Source: Bryobacterales bacterium
GTDB taxonomy: Bacteria > Acidobacteriota > Terriglobia > Bryobacterales > UBA6623
NCBI GenBank assembly: GCA_022824585.1
Contig: JAJDZN010000057.1
Location: forward strand, 1 to 64,000
Direction of reading: 5' to 3'
Length of the DNA stretch: 64,000 nucleotides
In this document: in pieces, positions 8,814 to 17,123 of the stretch
How the letters are laid out: every line of letters begins with the position of its first letter
Position numbering within the stretch: position 1 is the first letter of the stretch
The notes under the pieces: generated by a model
Told to the model about the DNA's origin: nothing
Databases searched by the model: none
What the model saw: the letters and a program-made list of their open reading frames with translations, nothing else
Made by a program: the position numbers and the translations under genes

Positions 8814-9653
8814 ATGCGGCCGACGCGACGTAGGCGCCCGCCGGTCACCCCCGAGCCCGAATTCGCGGGCTGCGAAATCGAGGTGCTCGGCTCGGGGACG
8901 AGCGTGGGAGTGCCCACGATCGGCTGCCACTGCAAGGTCTGCACCTCGGACGACCCCCGGGACCGGCGCCTCCGCCCCTCTGTCGCGGTTCGCTTCTACG
9001 ACGAAGACATCCGGCGGACCGTGGTCATCGACACATCGCCAGACTTCCGGCAGCAAGCGCTGCGCGCCAAGCTCGAGCGCGTCGACGCAGTGATCTACAC
9101 CCACGATCACGCAGATCACATCATGGGACTGGACGACATCCGGCCGTTCAACTACGGCAGGCCGGACCGCATTCCGGTGTACGCATCTCCCATTACGCTG
9201 CGATCCCTGCGCCGCGTGTTTCCCTACGGGTTCGCGGGCGAGGGCAGCCATCCCGGCGGCGTGCCGCGACTGGATGCCAGGCCGGTTAACGCCGACCCGA
9301 TCAACCTGTTCGGAATGGTCTTCCAGCCGGTGCAGGTGGACCACGGGCCCAAGAAGATCCTCGGCTATCGCTTTGGCCGCGCCGCCTACGTCACCGACCA
9401 GACCGGATTCCCGCCGGAATCTCTGGCGCAGCTCCAGGACCTCGACGTGCTTTTCCTCGGCGCCCTGCGCCACCTTCCGCATCCCATGCACTCGACAGTC
9501 GAGCAGGCGCTCGAGCTGGTGGAGATGCTGCGGCCCAATCGGGCGTTCTTCACGCATGTGTGCCACGAACTCTCGCACAAGGAGACCATCCGCCAGCTCC
9601 CCAGCGGCGTCTCGCTTGCCTATGACGGGCTCCGCATCGAGGTCGAGGGCTAG
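8814..9653 (+). CDS. Metallo-beta-lactamase-fold phosphodiesterase (PhnP-like)
   Basis: The 279-residue protein has the THDHADH metal motif near residue 100. An early segment, GSGTSVGVPTIGCHCKVC, is shared by PhnP-type cyclic phosphodiesterases, with Cys-rich and His positions. Later metal-site residues include VDHG and THVCHEL. These enzymes hydrolyse cyclic phosphate or related diesters in the cytoplasm. The ATG at 8814 is chosen over upstream in-frame starts because the conserved fold begins 25 residues in and TAAGAT lies ten bases upstream. The next gene, ribF, begins three bases after its stop, so the two are probably cotranscribed. No phosphonate genes are near, so the phosphonate role should not be assumed. 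Confidence 0.82.
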   Translation: MRPTRRRRPPVTPEPEFAGCEIEVLGSGTSVGVPTIGCHCKVCTSDDPRDRRLRPSVAVRFYDEDIRRTVVIDTSPDFRQQALRAKLERVDAVIYTHDHADHIMGLDDIRPFNYGRPDRIPVYASPITLRSLRRVFPYGFAGEGSHPGGVPRLDARPVNADPINLFGMVFQPVQVDHGPKKILGYRFGRAAYVTDQTGFPPESLAQLQDLDVLFLGALRHLPHPMHSTVEQALELVEMLRPNRAFFTHVCHELSHKETIRQLPSGVSLAYDGLRIEVEG

Positions 9654-9656
9654 CGC

Positions 9657-10625
9657 GTGGACAGCCGGTGGGAAGGTCTTGACGACTTGGGCGACAGCTT
9701 CGGCCCGTCATCGGTAACCATCGGGAATTTCGACGGAGTACATCGAGGGCACTGCAAGATCCTGCGCACGGTGGCGGAACTGGCCCGCAAGGACGGACTG
9801 ACGTCCGTGGCGCTCACATTCGACCCCCACCCGCTGGCAGTCGTGGCCCCCGCGAAGGCCCCGAAGAGCCTGACCAGCATTCTGCAAAAGGCCGCGCTGA
9901 TCCGGGAACAGGGCATCGACAAGGTGGTGGTAATGCGCTTCACCCCGGAAATCGCGGGTCTGTCGCCGCGAGGCTTCGTCGAGAGAGTTCTGGTCCGAAG
10001 CCTGCGGGCGGCGCGCGTAACGGTCGGCGCCAATTTTCGGTTCGGCCAAGGGCAGTCCGGCACCACGGACACGCTCCGGGCGCTCGGATCGGAATTCGGT
10101 TTCGCGGTGGGCAATGCCGGCATCGTGACGGTCGGCGGAGCGCCGGTCAGCAGCACCCGCGTGCGCGAAGTGGTCGGCGGCGGGGACATGCGCCGGGCCC
10201 GGCGCTTGCTGGGACGGGTGTTCTGCCTCAGCGGCCCGATCGTGAAGGGAGCCGGCATCGGGTCGAAGCAGACGGTGCCGACCCTGAACCTCGTTCCGGA
10301 CAGCGATGTCCTGCCTGCCGACGGCGTCTACGTGACGCTGACGCGCATCGCGGGCGAGGTTCGCTGGCGCGACTCAATTACCAACATCGGCATGCGACCC
10401 ACCTTTGCCGGGCAGAGTCGCACGATCGAGACCTACGTCTTGGACGATCTGGGAGCGGCCGCCCCGATCGCGCTAGAATTGGGGTTCGTCCGGAAGCTGC
10501 GGGACGAGCGCCCGTTCCCGTCCGCCGAGTCGCTGCGGGATCAGATTGGCATTGATATCGAGGCAGCCCGGCGCTTCTTTCGCAGGCTGCGGTCACTGTC
10601 AGACGGAGCTCGGACGTACTCCTGA
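9657..10625 (+). CDS. ribF: Bifunctional riboflavin kinase / FAD synthetase
   Basis: The 322-residue protein makes FMN from riboflavin and then FAD. The N-terminal nucleotidylyltransferase domain shows IGNFDGVHRGH near residue 21 and the SSTRVREVV loop near residue 165. The C-terminal flavokinase domain shows GIGSKQTVPTLNL and NIGMRPTFAG...IETYVLD. The flavokinase glycine-rich loop differs from the common GFPTAN form but keeps the Thr-x-Asn core. Translation starts at a GTG four bases after the upstream stop. Length is standard. Confidence 0.95.
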   Translation: MDSRWEGLDDLGDSFGPSSVTIGNFDGVHRGHCKILRTVAELARKDGLTSVALTFDPHPLAVVAPAKAPKSLTSILQKAALIREQGIDKVVVMRFTPEIAGLSPRGFVERVLVRSLRAARVTVGANFRFGQGQSGTTDTLRALGSEFGFAVGNAGIVTVGGAPVSSTRVREVVGGGDMRRARRLLGRVFCLSGPIVKGAGIGSKQTVPTLNLVPDSDVLPADGVYVTLTRIAGEVRWRDSITNIGMRPTFAGQSRTIETYVLDDLGAAAPIALELGFVRKLRDERPFPSAESLRDQIGIDIEAARRFFRRLRSLSDGARTYS

Positions 10626-10667
10626 ACAGACGCGGAGCGCACCCGCTCCCCAGAAACGAGAAGACCT

Positions 10668-11696
10668 ATGAGCATCAAACTCACCGCCGCCAAGCGCGCG
10701 CACCTGCAGGCTCTGGCCACCGAGCGAGGAATCATCGGCGCCGCCGCGATGGACCAGCGCGGATCGCTGAAGAAGGCGATCGCCAAAGGCAAGGGCATCG
10801 AGCCCGGCGACGTCACCGACGAGATGATGAGCGAGTTCAAGCTCAGCGTTTCCAGAGCTCTGACCCCGCATGCAAGCGCCATCTTGCTCGATCCCATCTG
10901 GGGCATGCCGGGCGCGAAGGCGCGAGCCTCGAACGCCGGGCTGCTGCTGTCGTACGAGGAGAGCGGCTACGACAACACCCAGCCGGGACGGCTGGCCACC
11001 CTGGTGAACGACCTGTCCGTGCGGCGCATCAGCAGGCTTGGCGCCAACGCGGTCAAGATCCTGCTGTACTACACGCCGTTCGAAGATAGCCGTGTCAATG
11101 ACGTCAAGCACGCGTTCATCGAGCGCATCGGCGACGAGTGCGCCGCGAACGACATCCCGTTCTTTCTCGAGTTCGTCGGGTATGATCCGGCGGGAGGCGA
11201 CGAGAAGGGTCTCGAGTTCGCCCGGCGCAAGCCGGAGGTGGTCCGAGAGAGCATGCGCGAATTCTCCAAGGACAAGTACGGCATTGACGTGCTCAAGGTC
11301 GAGATCCCGGTCAACATGAAGTTCGCACAGGGCGCGCGCGCCTGCGGCGGACCGAGCGCTTACTCGAAGTCCGAGGTGATGGAGCACTTCCGCGCCGCGG
11401 CCGAAGCAGCTGCGCGCCCGTTCATCTACCTCAGCGCGGGCGTGAGCAACGAGGTGTTCACCGAGTCGCTGGAATGGGCAGCCGAATCGGGCACGAAGTT
11501 CTCCGGCGTATTGTGCGGCAGGGCGACTTGGCAGGAGGCGATTCCGATCTACTGCCAGCAGGGAGTCGCCGCGCTGGACGACTGGCTGGGCACGCGAGGC
11601 GTCGAGAATATCGGCCACATCAACGACCGCTTGGAAGCGGCCGCTCCTTGGTATTCCTTCTACGGCGCGGAGAGCCCGGACGCTCTGGTCGCCTAG
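10668..11696 (+). CDS. lacD: Tagatose 1,6-diphosphate aldolase (LacD-like, class I)
   Basis: The 342-residue protein resembles LacD, a Schiff-base aldolase that cleaves tagatose-1,6-bisphosphate to glyceraldehyde-3-phosphate and dihydroxyacetone phosphate. The supporting segments are AAMDQRGSLKKAI at the N-terminus, ANAVKILLYY, and DVLKVEIPVN near residue 210, whose Lys is the expected Schiff-base residue. No galactose-6-phosphate isomerase or tagatose kinase is nearby, and homologues act on other ketose bisphosphates and sulfo-sugars, so the true substrate is open. Its last four bases overlap the end of the convergent GH29-like gene (CTAG). Confidence 0.85.
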   Translation: MSIKLTAAKRAHLQALATERGIIGAAAMDQRGSLKKAIAKGKGIEPGDVTDEMMSEFKLSVSRALTPHASAILLDPIWGMPGAKARASNAGLLLSYEESGYDNTQPGRLATLVNDLSVRRISRLGANAVKILLYYTPFEDSRVNDVKHAFIERIGDECAANDIPFFLEFVGYDPAGGDEKGLEFARRKPEVVRESMREFSKDKYGIDVLKVEIPVNMKFAQGARACGGPSAYSKSEVMEHFRAAAEAAARPFIYLSAGVSNEVFTESLEWAAESGTKFSGVLCGRATWQEAIPIYCQQGVAALDDWLGTRGVENIGHINDRLEAAAPWYSFYGAESPDALVA

Positions 11697-12802
11697 GCCG
11701 CCACGCCAACGCCAGGCGGAGCGGGGCGCCGCTTCGCGAATTCCAGCAAGGCCCCCTCCGCCGAGCGGCCAAGGGATCCGTCCGCTCGCAACGGCATGCG
11801 AATCTGCAGTCGCGCGCCCTGCTCGGCGGCCGCGCGCTGGCCGTCCAGCAAAGCGCGGACACCGGACGCGCTGTCACCAGCAAGCCGACACGTCAATTCG
11901 AGCGGCTTGTCCCGGTTGCGCACCCAAGCTTGCGCGGCTAGTCCGGCCTCAGGTCTTGGCAGCTCCAGCCCCTGCGCCGCGACAAAGTCCTCGTCTCCGT
12001 TCACCCCCGAGCCGAAAGCGATGAGCAGCCCGGGCTGGGCCTCCCTGATGATCGAGTACGTCTGACCGACCGGGAACAGATCCGGGCGGGCCAAGTAGCC
12101 CTGTTGCGGTTCCAAACGGATCCCCGCAAGCGGGATGTAGCGATAGGCGATTTCTTGCAGCTGGTTGTGAACGTGCCGAATGTACAGCAAGAAATCCTCG
12201 TCCTTCTCGAAGCGGTACTCCGCCGGCGTTGATTCGTAACCGGGACGCGCGCCCGTCCAAGCCGTCTGCGCGGTCTCGGCCGGATAGAAGTATGCATGCC
12301 TCCAGTCCGCCGCGTAGGAGAACGAGATGACGAGGCCAAGCCCCCGCTCGCTGCACGCCCGGCAGAGCTCATCCAAGAGGTCGCGTCCGCTGGCTTCCAA
12401 ACAATTGAAATCGGTCTGGACCGTCCGAAACAGGCAGAAGCCGTCAGCGCCGCGGGCGGTGAGCCCGATGTAGCCCATCCCGCACGCGACCGCCAAGTCC
12501 GCCAGACGCTCGGCGTCAAAGCCGCTGGGATCGAACGTGGATCGGAGCTGGGTGTACTGCGCGATAGGGATTCGCTCGTCGAACTGCGCCGATGGCCCCC
12601 GACCCAGCTGGCTGAACACGCCGTACTCAAGACTGAGGCCGAGGTCGCAGGATCGGAACCACTCCTCAGCGGCGCGCGCTGGGCTCCCCGCATAAAGCGC
12701 CTGCCATTCCTCCAAGTAGCGCGGTGCCGAGGACTCTGGGCGCGGCGGCCTGGAGCAGCCGACGAGCGCGCTCGCCGCAGCGATGAATGTACGTCGCCGC
12801 AT
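11693..12802 (-). CDS. Exported GH29 (alpha-L-fucosidase)-like protein, probably altered active site
   Basis: The 369-residue protein has a twin-arginine leader (MRRRTFIAAASALVGC) whose final Cys may be lipidated. The fold matches alpha-L-fucosidase-like proteins: EEWFRSCDLGLSLEYGVFS near residue 45, a TIM-barrel core, and AGIRLEPQQGYLARPDLFP near residue 228. From memory, related proteins read GIW-L-D-P at that strand. Here Trp is Arg and Asp is Glu at the position expected for the nucleophile, so activity may be lost or changed. It is divergent from a sialidase across 52 bp, and a -10-like TACAAT lies seven bases before its start. The family call is reasonable; the catalytic inference is weaker. 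Confidence 0.68.
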   Translation of the reverse strand: MRRRTFIAAASALVGCSRPPRPESSAPRYLEEWQALYAGSPARAAEEWFRSCDLGLSLEYGVFSQLGRGPSAQFDERIPIAQYTQLRSTFDPSGFDAERLADLAVACGMGYIGLTARGADGFCLFRTVQTDFNCLEASGRDLLDELCRACSERGLGLVISFSYAADWRHAYFYPAETAQTAWTGARPGYESTPAEYRFEKDEDFLLYIRHVHNQLQEIAYRYIPLAGIRLEPQQGYLARPDLFPVGQTYSIIREAQPGLLIAFGSGVNGDEDFVAAQGLELPRPEAGLAAQAWVRNRDKPLELTCRLAGDSASGVRALLDGQRAAAEQGARLQIRMPLRADGSLGRSAEGALLEFAKRRPAPPGVGVAA

Positions 12803-12809
12803 CCGTTGG

Positions 12810-12815
12810 ATTGTA
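12810..12815 (-). promoter_or_regulatory. Predicted -10 (TACAAT) for the GH29-like gene
   Basis: The hexamer lies seven bases before the ATG at 12802, so the transcript would have almost no leader. It shares a 52-bp gap with the oppositely directed sialidase promoter. Confidence 0.45.
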
Positions 12816-12842
12816 TCGCCGCAGCGCTTCGGAGCGGGCTGA

Positions 12843-12848
12843 TAGACT
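12843..12848 (+). promoter_or_regulatory. Predicted -10 (TAGACT) for the sialidase gene
   Basis: The hexamer ends six bases before the GTG start at 12855. Its -35 region would overlap that of the divergent gene, so the two promoters may compete or share a regulator. Confidence 0.45.
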
Positions 12849-12854
12849 TGCGGG

Positions 12855-14054
12855 GTGCGAAACGCCCTCCCTGTTCTTTCGGTCGCGTTCTTGCTGGCAG
12901 CCTGTACAGCCGGTCCCGAGCCAGAGGAGCCGACGCCGGTGGCCGCGTCAGTTCAGATCTTCGAGGCCGAGAAAGGCGGCTACGCCCATTACCGCGTGCC
13001 CGCCATCGTAGTCTCTCCCGCTGGAACAGTCATGGTCGTGACCGAAGCCCGCGCCAGCGAGCGAGGCGACTGGGGGCTGCAAGACATCCTGATGGTCCGC
13101 AGCAGGGATGGCGGGCGGACTTGGGACGAGCCTCGCAAGATCGTGGCTCTGGAGGGCGAACCGGAACAGAACGAAGCGGCTCTGGCACAGGGCCTAGCCG
13201 AACCGGGCGTCACCACGTACAACAACATCGTGCCGATCGTCGATGCGGAGGAGAACGTCGTCCACTTCCTGTTCTGCAACGCGTACAAGCGCGCCTACTA
13301 CATGCGCAGCGCGGACGATGGCGAGACATTCTCGGAGCCGGTGGACATCACGGACACTTTCGAGCGCTTCCGGGACGAGTACGACTGGAAGGTCATCGCG
13401 ACCGGGCCGGGCCACGGCATCCGCCACAGCAGCGGGCGGCTGATCGTGCCGGTGTGGCTCTCCGACGGCACGGCCGGGCATGCGCACCGGCCATCGATCG
13501 TCTCGACGATTTTCAGCGACGACGGCGGTGCCACCTGGGAGCGCGGCGACGTGGTCGTGCGGCACCCCGACCTCAAGAACCCTTCCGAGACATTGGCCGT
13601 CGAGCTCTCCGACGGCAGCGTCATGCTGAACATCCGCCACGAGTCCCCGAATCACCGGCGCGCCGTGACCGTGAGCCCGGGCGGCGCGGCGGGATGGTCC
13701 GAGCTGCGGTTTGACGAGGCTCTCTTCGAGCCAATCTGCATGGCAAGCCTGTTGCGCGTCGGCGACGCGCTGGTGTTTGCGAATCCAGACAGCAAAGAGC
13801 CGCGCGATCCGGAGAATCCCGACGGCAACTGGAAGCGGCACAACTTGACCGTGCGACTCAGCGAGGACGAGGGTGCCACTTGGCCGTACGAGCGGGTCAT
13901 CGAGCCGGGCGTGAGCGGTTACAGCGACCTGGCTGCCGGCCCCGATGGAACGATCTACCTGGTGTACGAAGACGGCACTCCGACTGATCGCGGAACGCAC
14001 GTGAAGTACTTGACCGTGGCGAGTTTCGACGCCGACTGGATCCGCGGACAGTGA
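12855..14054 (+). CDS. Sialidase (neuraminidase, GH33-like) lipoprotein
   Basis: The 399-residue protein has a lipoprotein signal (FLLAACTAG) and a six-bladed sialidase propeller. Four Asp-boxes are visible: SRDGGRTW, SADDGETF, SDDGGATW and SEDEGATW. The YRVPAI motif near residue 52 carries the first Arg of the carboxylate-binding triad. ATGPGHGIR, LNIRHES and the GYSDLA/LVYEDGT segments fit the remaining catalytic surface. It should release terminal sialic acids or act on a related sugar at the cell surface. The start is a GTG. It pairs with the divergent GH29-like gene. No sialic acid uptake or catabolism genes are in the window. Confidence 0.87.
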   Translation: MRNALPVLSVAFLLAACTAGPEPEEPTPVAASVQIFEAEKGGYAHYRVPAIVVSPAGTVMVVTEARASERGDWGLQDILMVRSRDGGRTWDEPRKIVALEGEPEQNEAALAQGLAEPGVTTYNNIVPIVDAEENVVHFLFCNAYKRAYYMRSADDGETFSEPVDITDTFERFRDEYDWKVIATGPGHGIRHSSGRLIVPVWLSDGTAGHAHRPSIVSTIFSDDGGATWERGDVVVRHPDLKNPSETLAVELSDGSVMLNIRHESPNHRRAVTVSPGGAAGWSELRFDEALFEPICMASLLRVGDALVFANPDSKEPRDPENPDGNWKRHNLTVRLSEDEGATWPYERVIEPGVSGYSDLAAGPDGTIYLVYEDGTPTDRGTHVKYLTVASFDADWIRGQ

Positions 14055-14402
14055 CTCGCAGCGATCCTCGCGCGGCAAAGCGGCATGACCTAGCCGCCCC
14101 AGCGGCGCGCTTCGACTAGTTCACGCGCAAGTACTAGATGCCGTTCCCGCTGGGCGTGGCCGCGATGCCCGCCTGACGCCGCCTTCAGCGGCAGCAAGGA
14201 GCGGGCCCCTGCGCTGGGAATCCCTGCCCTGGGCTCGTCGCTGGCAGTGTTTCTGACGCTGGCCGGCTTGCGGAGGAGAGCACCCCGCGTCCATAGCGGC
14301 GCCGGCTCCTAGGCACCACTGCAGGTCGATAGGGCACATCGCGCAATGCCGAGAGGGTACAGCAGGGACATATGGGAACGCATCGCAGCGAGCAGACATA
14401 CA
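14055..14402. other. Intergenic region, no gene recognised
   Basis: The stretch is GC-rich until about 14395 and then turns abruptly AT-rich before the DUF4143 gene. Short open frames on both strands have no motifs. I see no RNA gene or convincing terminator. Confidence 0.5.
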
Positions 14403-14430
14403 TTGCAAATTGAATATTTTGTGTTAAATT
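14403..14430 (+). promoter_or_regulatory. Predicted promoter of the DUF4143 ATPase gene
   Basis: TTGCAA (14403-14408) and TAAATT (14425-14430) are spaced by 16 bases. The ATG follows eight bases after the -10, giving a leaderless or nearly leaderless transcript. The AT-rich patch stands out against the GC-rich surroundings. Confidence 0.5.
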
Positions 14431-14437
14431 TACATAG

Positions 14438-15628
14438 ATGATTCGCCGCATTCTGCAATCGGAGCTGCTGTCGCTGTTGCGGTACAACCCAGCCGTCGTC
14501 CTCATGGGCTCTCGTCAAGTGGGTAAGACAACCTTGGCCTTGGAAATCGCGCGCGAGCGAAGCAGCGTCTACTTGGATCTCGAGCGGCCGAGCGACCTGG
14601 CGAAGATTGCCGACATCGAGTCATTCTGCGACCTGAACGAAGCCAATCTGTTGATCTTTGACGAAGTGCAGCTTGCCCCGAACCTGTTCGCTCCCCTTCG
14701 CGGAGTCATCGACGCTCGCATTCGCGCGGGAGATCGCTCGGCACAGTTCCTTTTCCTCGGGTCCGCGAGCATCGAACTGCTGCGCCAATCGAGCGAGACG
14801 CTCGCCGGTCGTGTCGCGTACTGCGAACTGAGGCCGTTCGACATAAGAGAGGTCGGGCATGGAGCCCTGCACGAGCTATGGCATCGCGGGGGCTTCCCGG
14901 AGAGTTTCGTTGCGGACAGCGACGCAAGGAGTCTTGACTGGAGGCTCGACTTCATCCGCACCTATCTGGAACGCCACATGCCGCAACTCGGTCCCCGCAT
15001 CCCCGCTGAGACGTTGCGGCGCTTCTGGACGATGCTCGCCCACAACCAAGGGCAGGCCTTCAACGCTTCGGCACTCGGACGAGGGCTGGGCCTGAGGAGC
15101 GTGACGATCAGCCGCTATCTCGACTTCATGGTTGATCTCTTGCTCGTCCGCCGACTTCAGCCGTGGACTAGCAATCTGGGCAAGCGTCTCGTGCGTGCTC
15201 CCAAGACCTACTTGCGCGACAGTGGGATCTGCCATGCATTGCTGGGGATCGGGTCACTCAACGACTTGCTGGGGCATCCCGTGGTCGGCGGCAGCTGGGA
15301 AGGGTTCGTCATCGAGACCATAATCGGCGCATTGCCAAGGCACGCTCGCTTCGGCTACTACCGCACATCCGGCGGGGCGGAGGTTGATCTCGTGGTGGAT
15401 TTCGGAGCGGGCAAGCTCGTGGCGATCGAAGTCAAACGCAGTCGAGCCCCCTCAGTCTCAAGGGGCTTCTTCAGCGCTTGCGAGGACCTCAAGCCCACGC
15501 TGCGACTTGTCGTGCATGCCGGTGGCGAGTGTTTTCCGCTATCGAGGGAAGTCGAGGCCGTTTCCTTGGAAGGGGCCCTCTCGCGAATCCAAGACTTCCA
15601 GCCGGCCGCTCGAAGCGCGAAGACGTGA
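14438..15628 (+). CDS. AAA_14 / DUF4143 ATP-binding protein
   Basis: The 396-residue protein has a Walker A segment MGSRQVGKTT near residue 30, Walker B LLIFDEVQ near residue 75, and FLFLGSASIELL as sensor region. These are followed by the DUF4143 part, with a winged-helix-like segment around residues 200-235 and a nuclease-like end, GGAEVDLVVDFGAGKLVAIEVKRS. The E-V-D...E-V-K arrangement resembles a PD-(D/E)XK fold. The family is widespread, patchily inherited and of uncertain function; links to toxin or defence systems have been suggested. The gene stands alone with an AT-rich promoter, which may hint at horizontal arrival. Confidence 0.85.
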   Translation: MIRRILQSELLSLLRYNPAVVLMGSRQVGKTTLALEIARERSSVYLDLERPSDLAKIADIESFCDLNEANLLIFDEVQLAPNLFAPLRGVIDARIRAGDRSAQFLFLGSASIELLRQSSETLAGRVAYCELRPFDIREVGHGALHELWHRGGFPESFVADSDARSLDWRLDFIRTYLERHMPQLGPRIPAETLRRFWTMLAHNQGQAFNASALGRGLGLRSVTISRYLDFMVDLLLVRRLQPWTSNLGKRLVRAPKTYLRDSGICHALLGIGSLNDLLGHPVVGGSWEGFVIETIIGALPRHARFGYYRTSGGAEVDLVVDFGAGKLVAIEVKRSRAPSVSRGFFSACEDLKPTLRLVVHAGGECFPLSREVEAVSLEGALSRIQDFQPAARSAKT

Positions 15629-15684
15629 GACGGCCGGATGCATCCGATCCCGGGGCGACAGATGGCAGCCCGGGGGCGGTGGTC

Positions 15685-17085
15685 TCACGCAGGCCGACCC
15701 GTCGATTCAGCGATCTTGGTCAGCTCCTTCACGATGCCTGCATTGCCGGAATCGTCGATCACGTTGCAAAACTCCCCCGGATCGTTCTCGAGATCGAAGA
15801 GCTCGCTGCGCTCCCAGCTGAGGTGGTTGAGCTTCCAGCGGTCGGTGCGGACCATGACGATCGGCGGCTTGCCCACGAAGCGGTCATCCGCCGTGAACAC
15901 CCGGCGGCAGAAGTAGTATTCCGAATAGGCGAACTCGCGCCCTGCGTGCCGCTCGCCGCGAACCGATGCCGCGAACGAGCGCCCGTCGATTCCCGCGGGG
16001 GCGTCCAAGCCGCACAATTCCGCCACGGTCGGCAGCAGGTCAACCTGTTCGACGATGTGCTCCCTCGCCGAACCGGCGCCCAATCGGTCGGGCGTGCGAA
16101 CGATCAGCGGCACTCGTACCGACTGCTCGTACATGTTGTGCTTGGTCCACATGCGGTGAGCGCCGGCCATCTCGCCGTGATCCGAGGTATAGATCACCAC
16201 CGTGTTCTTGTCCAGGCCAAGTTCGCGCAGCGTGTCAAAGACCCGGCCCACGTTGGCATCCATCTGCGAGACATTGCCGTAGTAGCCGCGGATCGCATCG
16301 CGCAACTCCTCGTCTGTCTGCTGGTACCAGCCCCGCTCCTTGGCCCGCACCAAGTGCCCGTGGAAGCCTGTCTCCAGCGCGTTCGGCGCCCGTTCGGGCA
16401 GCTCGATGTCAGTGTCCTCGTAGCGGTCCCAGTAGTTGCGGTGGGGCACGAGCGGCGTGTGCGGCATGAAGAACGAAGCCCACAGGCAGAAGGGCCGGTC
16501 CTTGTGCTCCCGCAGGAACCGCACCGCCTCCTCCGCATAGAAGGTGTCGCGGAAGAGCCGTTCGGGCATTGCCGACGGCCGACCGCTCGTCGCTCCCCCT
16601 TCGCCCTGGTCCGCGCGGAACGCCTGGGCTTCCTGCTTGGTCAGGCGTGCCTGATGCGAAGCAGCGTTGACCCTGTGCGCGAACCCGTGCTTGCGGCTCT
16701 CGTCGACAAAGTGCATCTTGCCGACAGCCGCCGTCGAGTATCCGTGGTCTCCGAAGAGGTGGGCCGCGGTGCGCGCGTCCGAAGAGAGCGCGTCCTGCAA
16801 AATCTTGGCGCCGTGCCGGCTGGCGTAGTTCCCGGTGATGATGGATCCGCGCGACGGCACGCAGACCGGAGACTGGCAATAGGCCCGCTCGAAGCGGACG
16901 CCGTCCGCCGCAATCTCATCGATATGCGGGGTCTGGGCCTGCTCGTGCCCGTAGCAGCCAGAGGCGGCTGCCTGATGCTGGTCCGAGCACAAGAACAGCA
17001 GGTTCGCGCGCCGCGTCTGGGGAAACGCGAAGAACGGCCCGGTCGAGGCCGCGGCTAGGGTGCGGATGACAGCTCGCCTCTTCAC
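15685..17085 (-). CDS. Exported sulfatase (formylglycine-dependent)
   Basis: The 466-residue protein has an N-terminal Arg-containing signal and the sulfatase fold. SPVCVPSRG holds Cys75, which must be converted to formylglycine. Metal ligands are seen in CSDQH (Asp35, Gln36) and YTSDHGEMAG. LFDLENDPGEFCN is the usual C-terminal motif. It removes sulfate esters from a polysaccharide or small substrate in the periplasm. The start is a GTG at 17085, and TATAGT (17094-17099) lies eight bases upstream, again implying a very short leader. Neither a formylglycine-generating enzyme nor a radical-SAM maturase is in the window. The next gene downstream is a propeller protein on the same strand. Confidence 0.9.
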   Translation of the reverse strand: MKRRAVIRTLAAASTGPFFAFPQTRRANLLFLCSDQHQAAASGCYGHEQAQTPHIDEIAADGVRFERAYCQSPVCVPSRGSIITGNYASRHGAKILQDALSSDARTAAHLFGDHGYSTAAVGKMHFVDESRKHGFAHRVNAASHQARLTKQEAQAFRADQGEGGATSGRPSAMPERLFRDTFYAEEAVRFLREHKDRPFCLWASFFMPHTPLVPHRNYWDRYEDTDIELPERAPNALETGFHGHLVRAKERGWYQQTDEELRDAIRGYYGNVSQMDANVGRVFDTLRELGLDKNTVVIYTSDHGEMAGAHRMWTKHNMYEQSVRVPLIVRTPDRLGAGSAREHIVEQVDLLPTVAELCGLDAPAGIDGRSFAASVRGERHAGREFAYSEYYFCRRVFTADDRFVGKPPIVMVRTDRWKLNHLSWERSELFDLENDPGEFCNVIDDSGNAGIVKELTKIAESTGRPA

Positions 17086-17093
17086 GGCAGCCC

Positions 17094-17099
17094 ACTATA
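17094..17099 (-). promoter_or_regulatory. Predicted -10 (TATAGT) of the sulfatase gene
   Basis: The hexamer is eight bases before the GTG start at 17085, one of the recurring close -10 elements in the window. Confidence 0.4.
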
Positions 17100-17123
17100 G
17101 CAGCGGGCCGGCGTACCGTCGCC

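Noticed and set aside
15625-15690. Inverted pair GTGAGAC/GTCTCAC and a short palindrome between convergent genes, considered as a terminator
   Set aside because: Arms are separated by ~50 bases and there is no T-run, so a terminator call is not supported.
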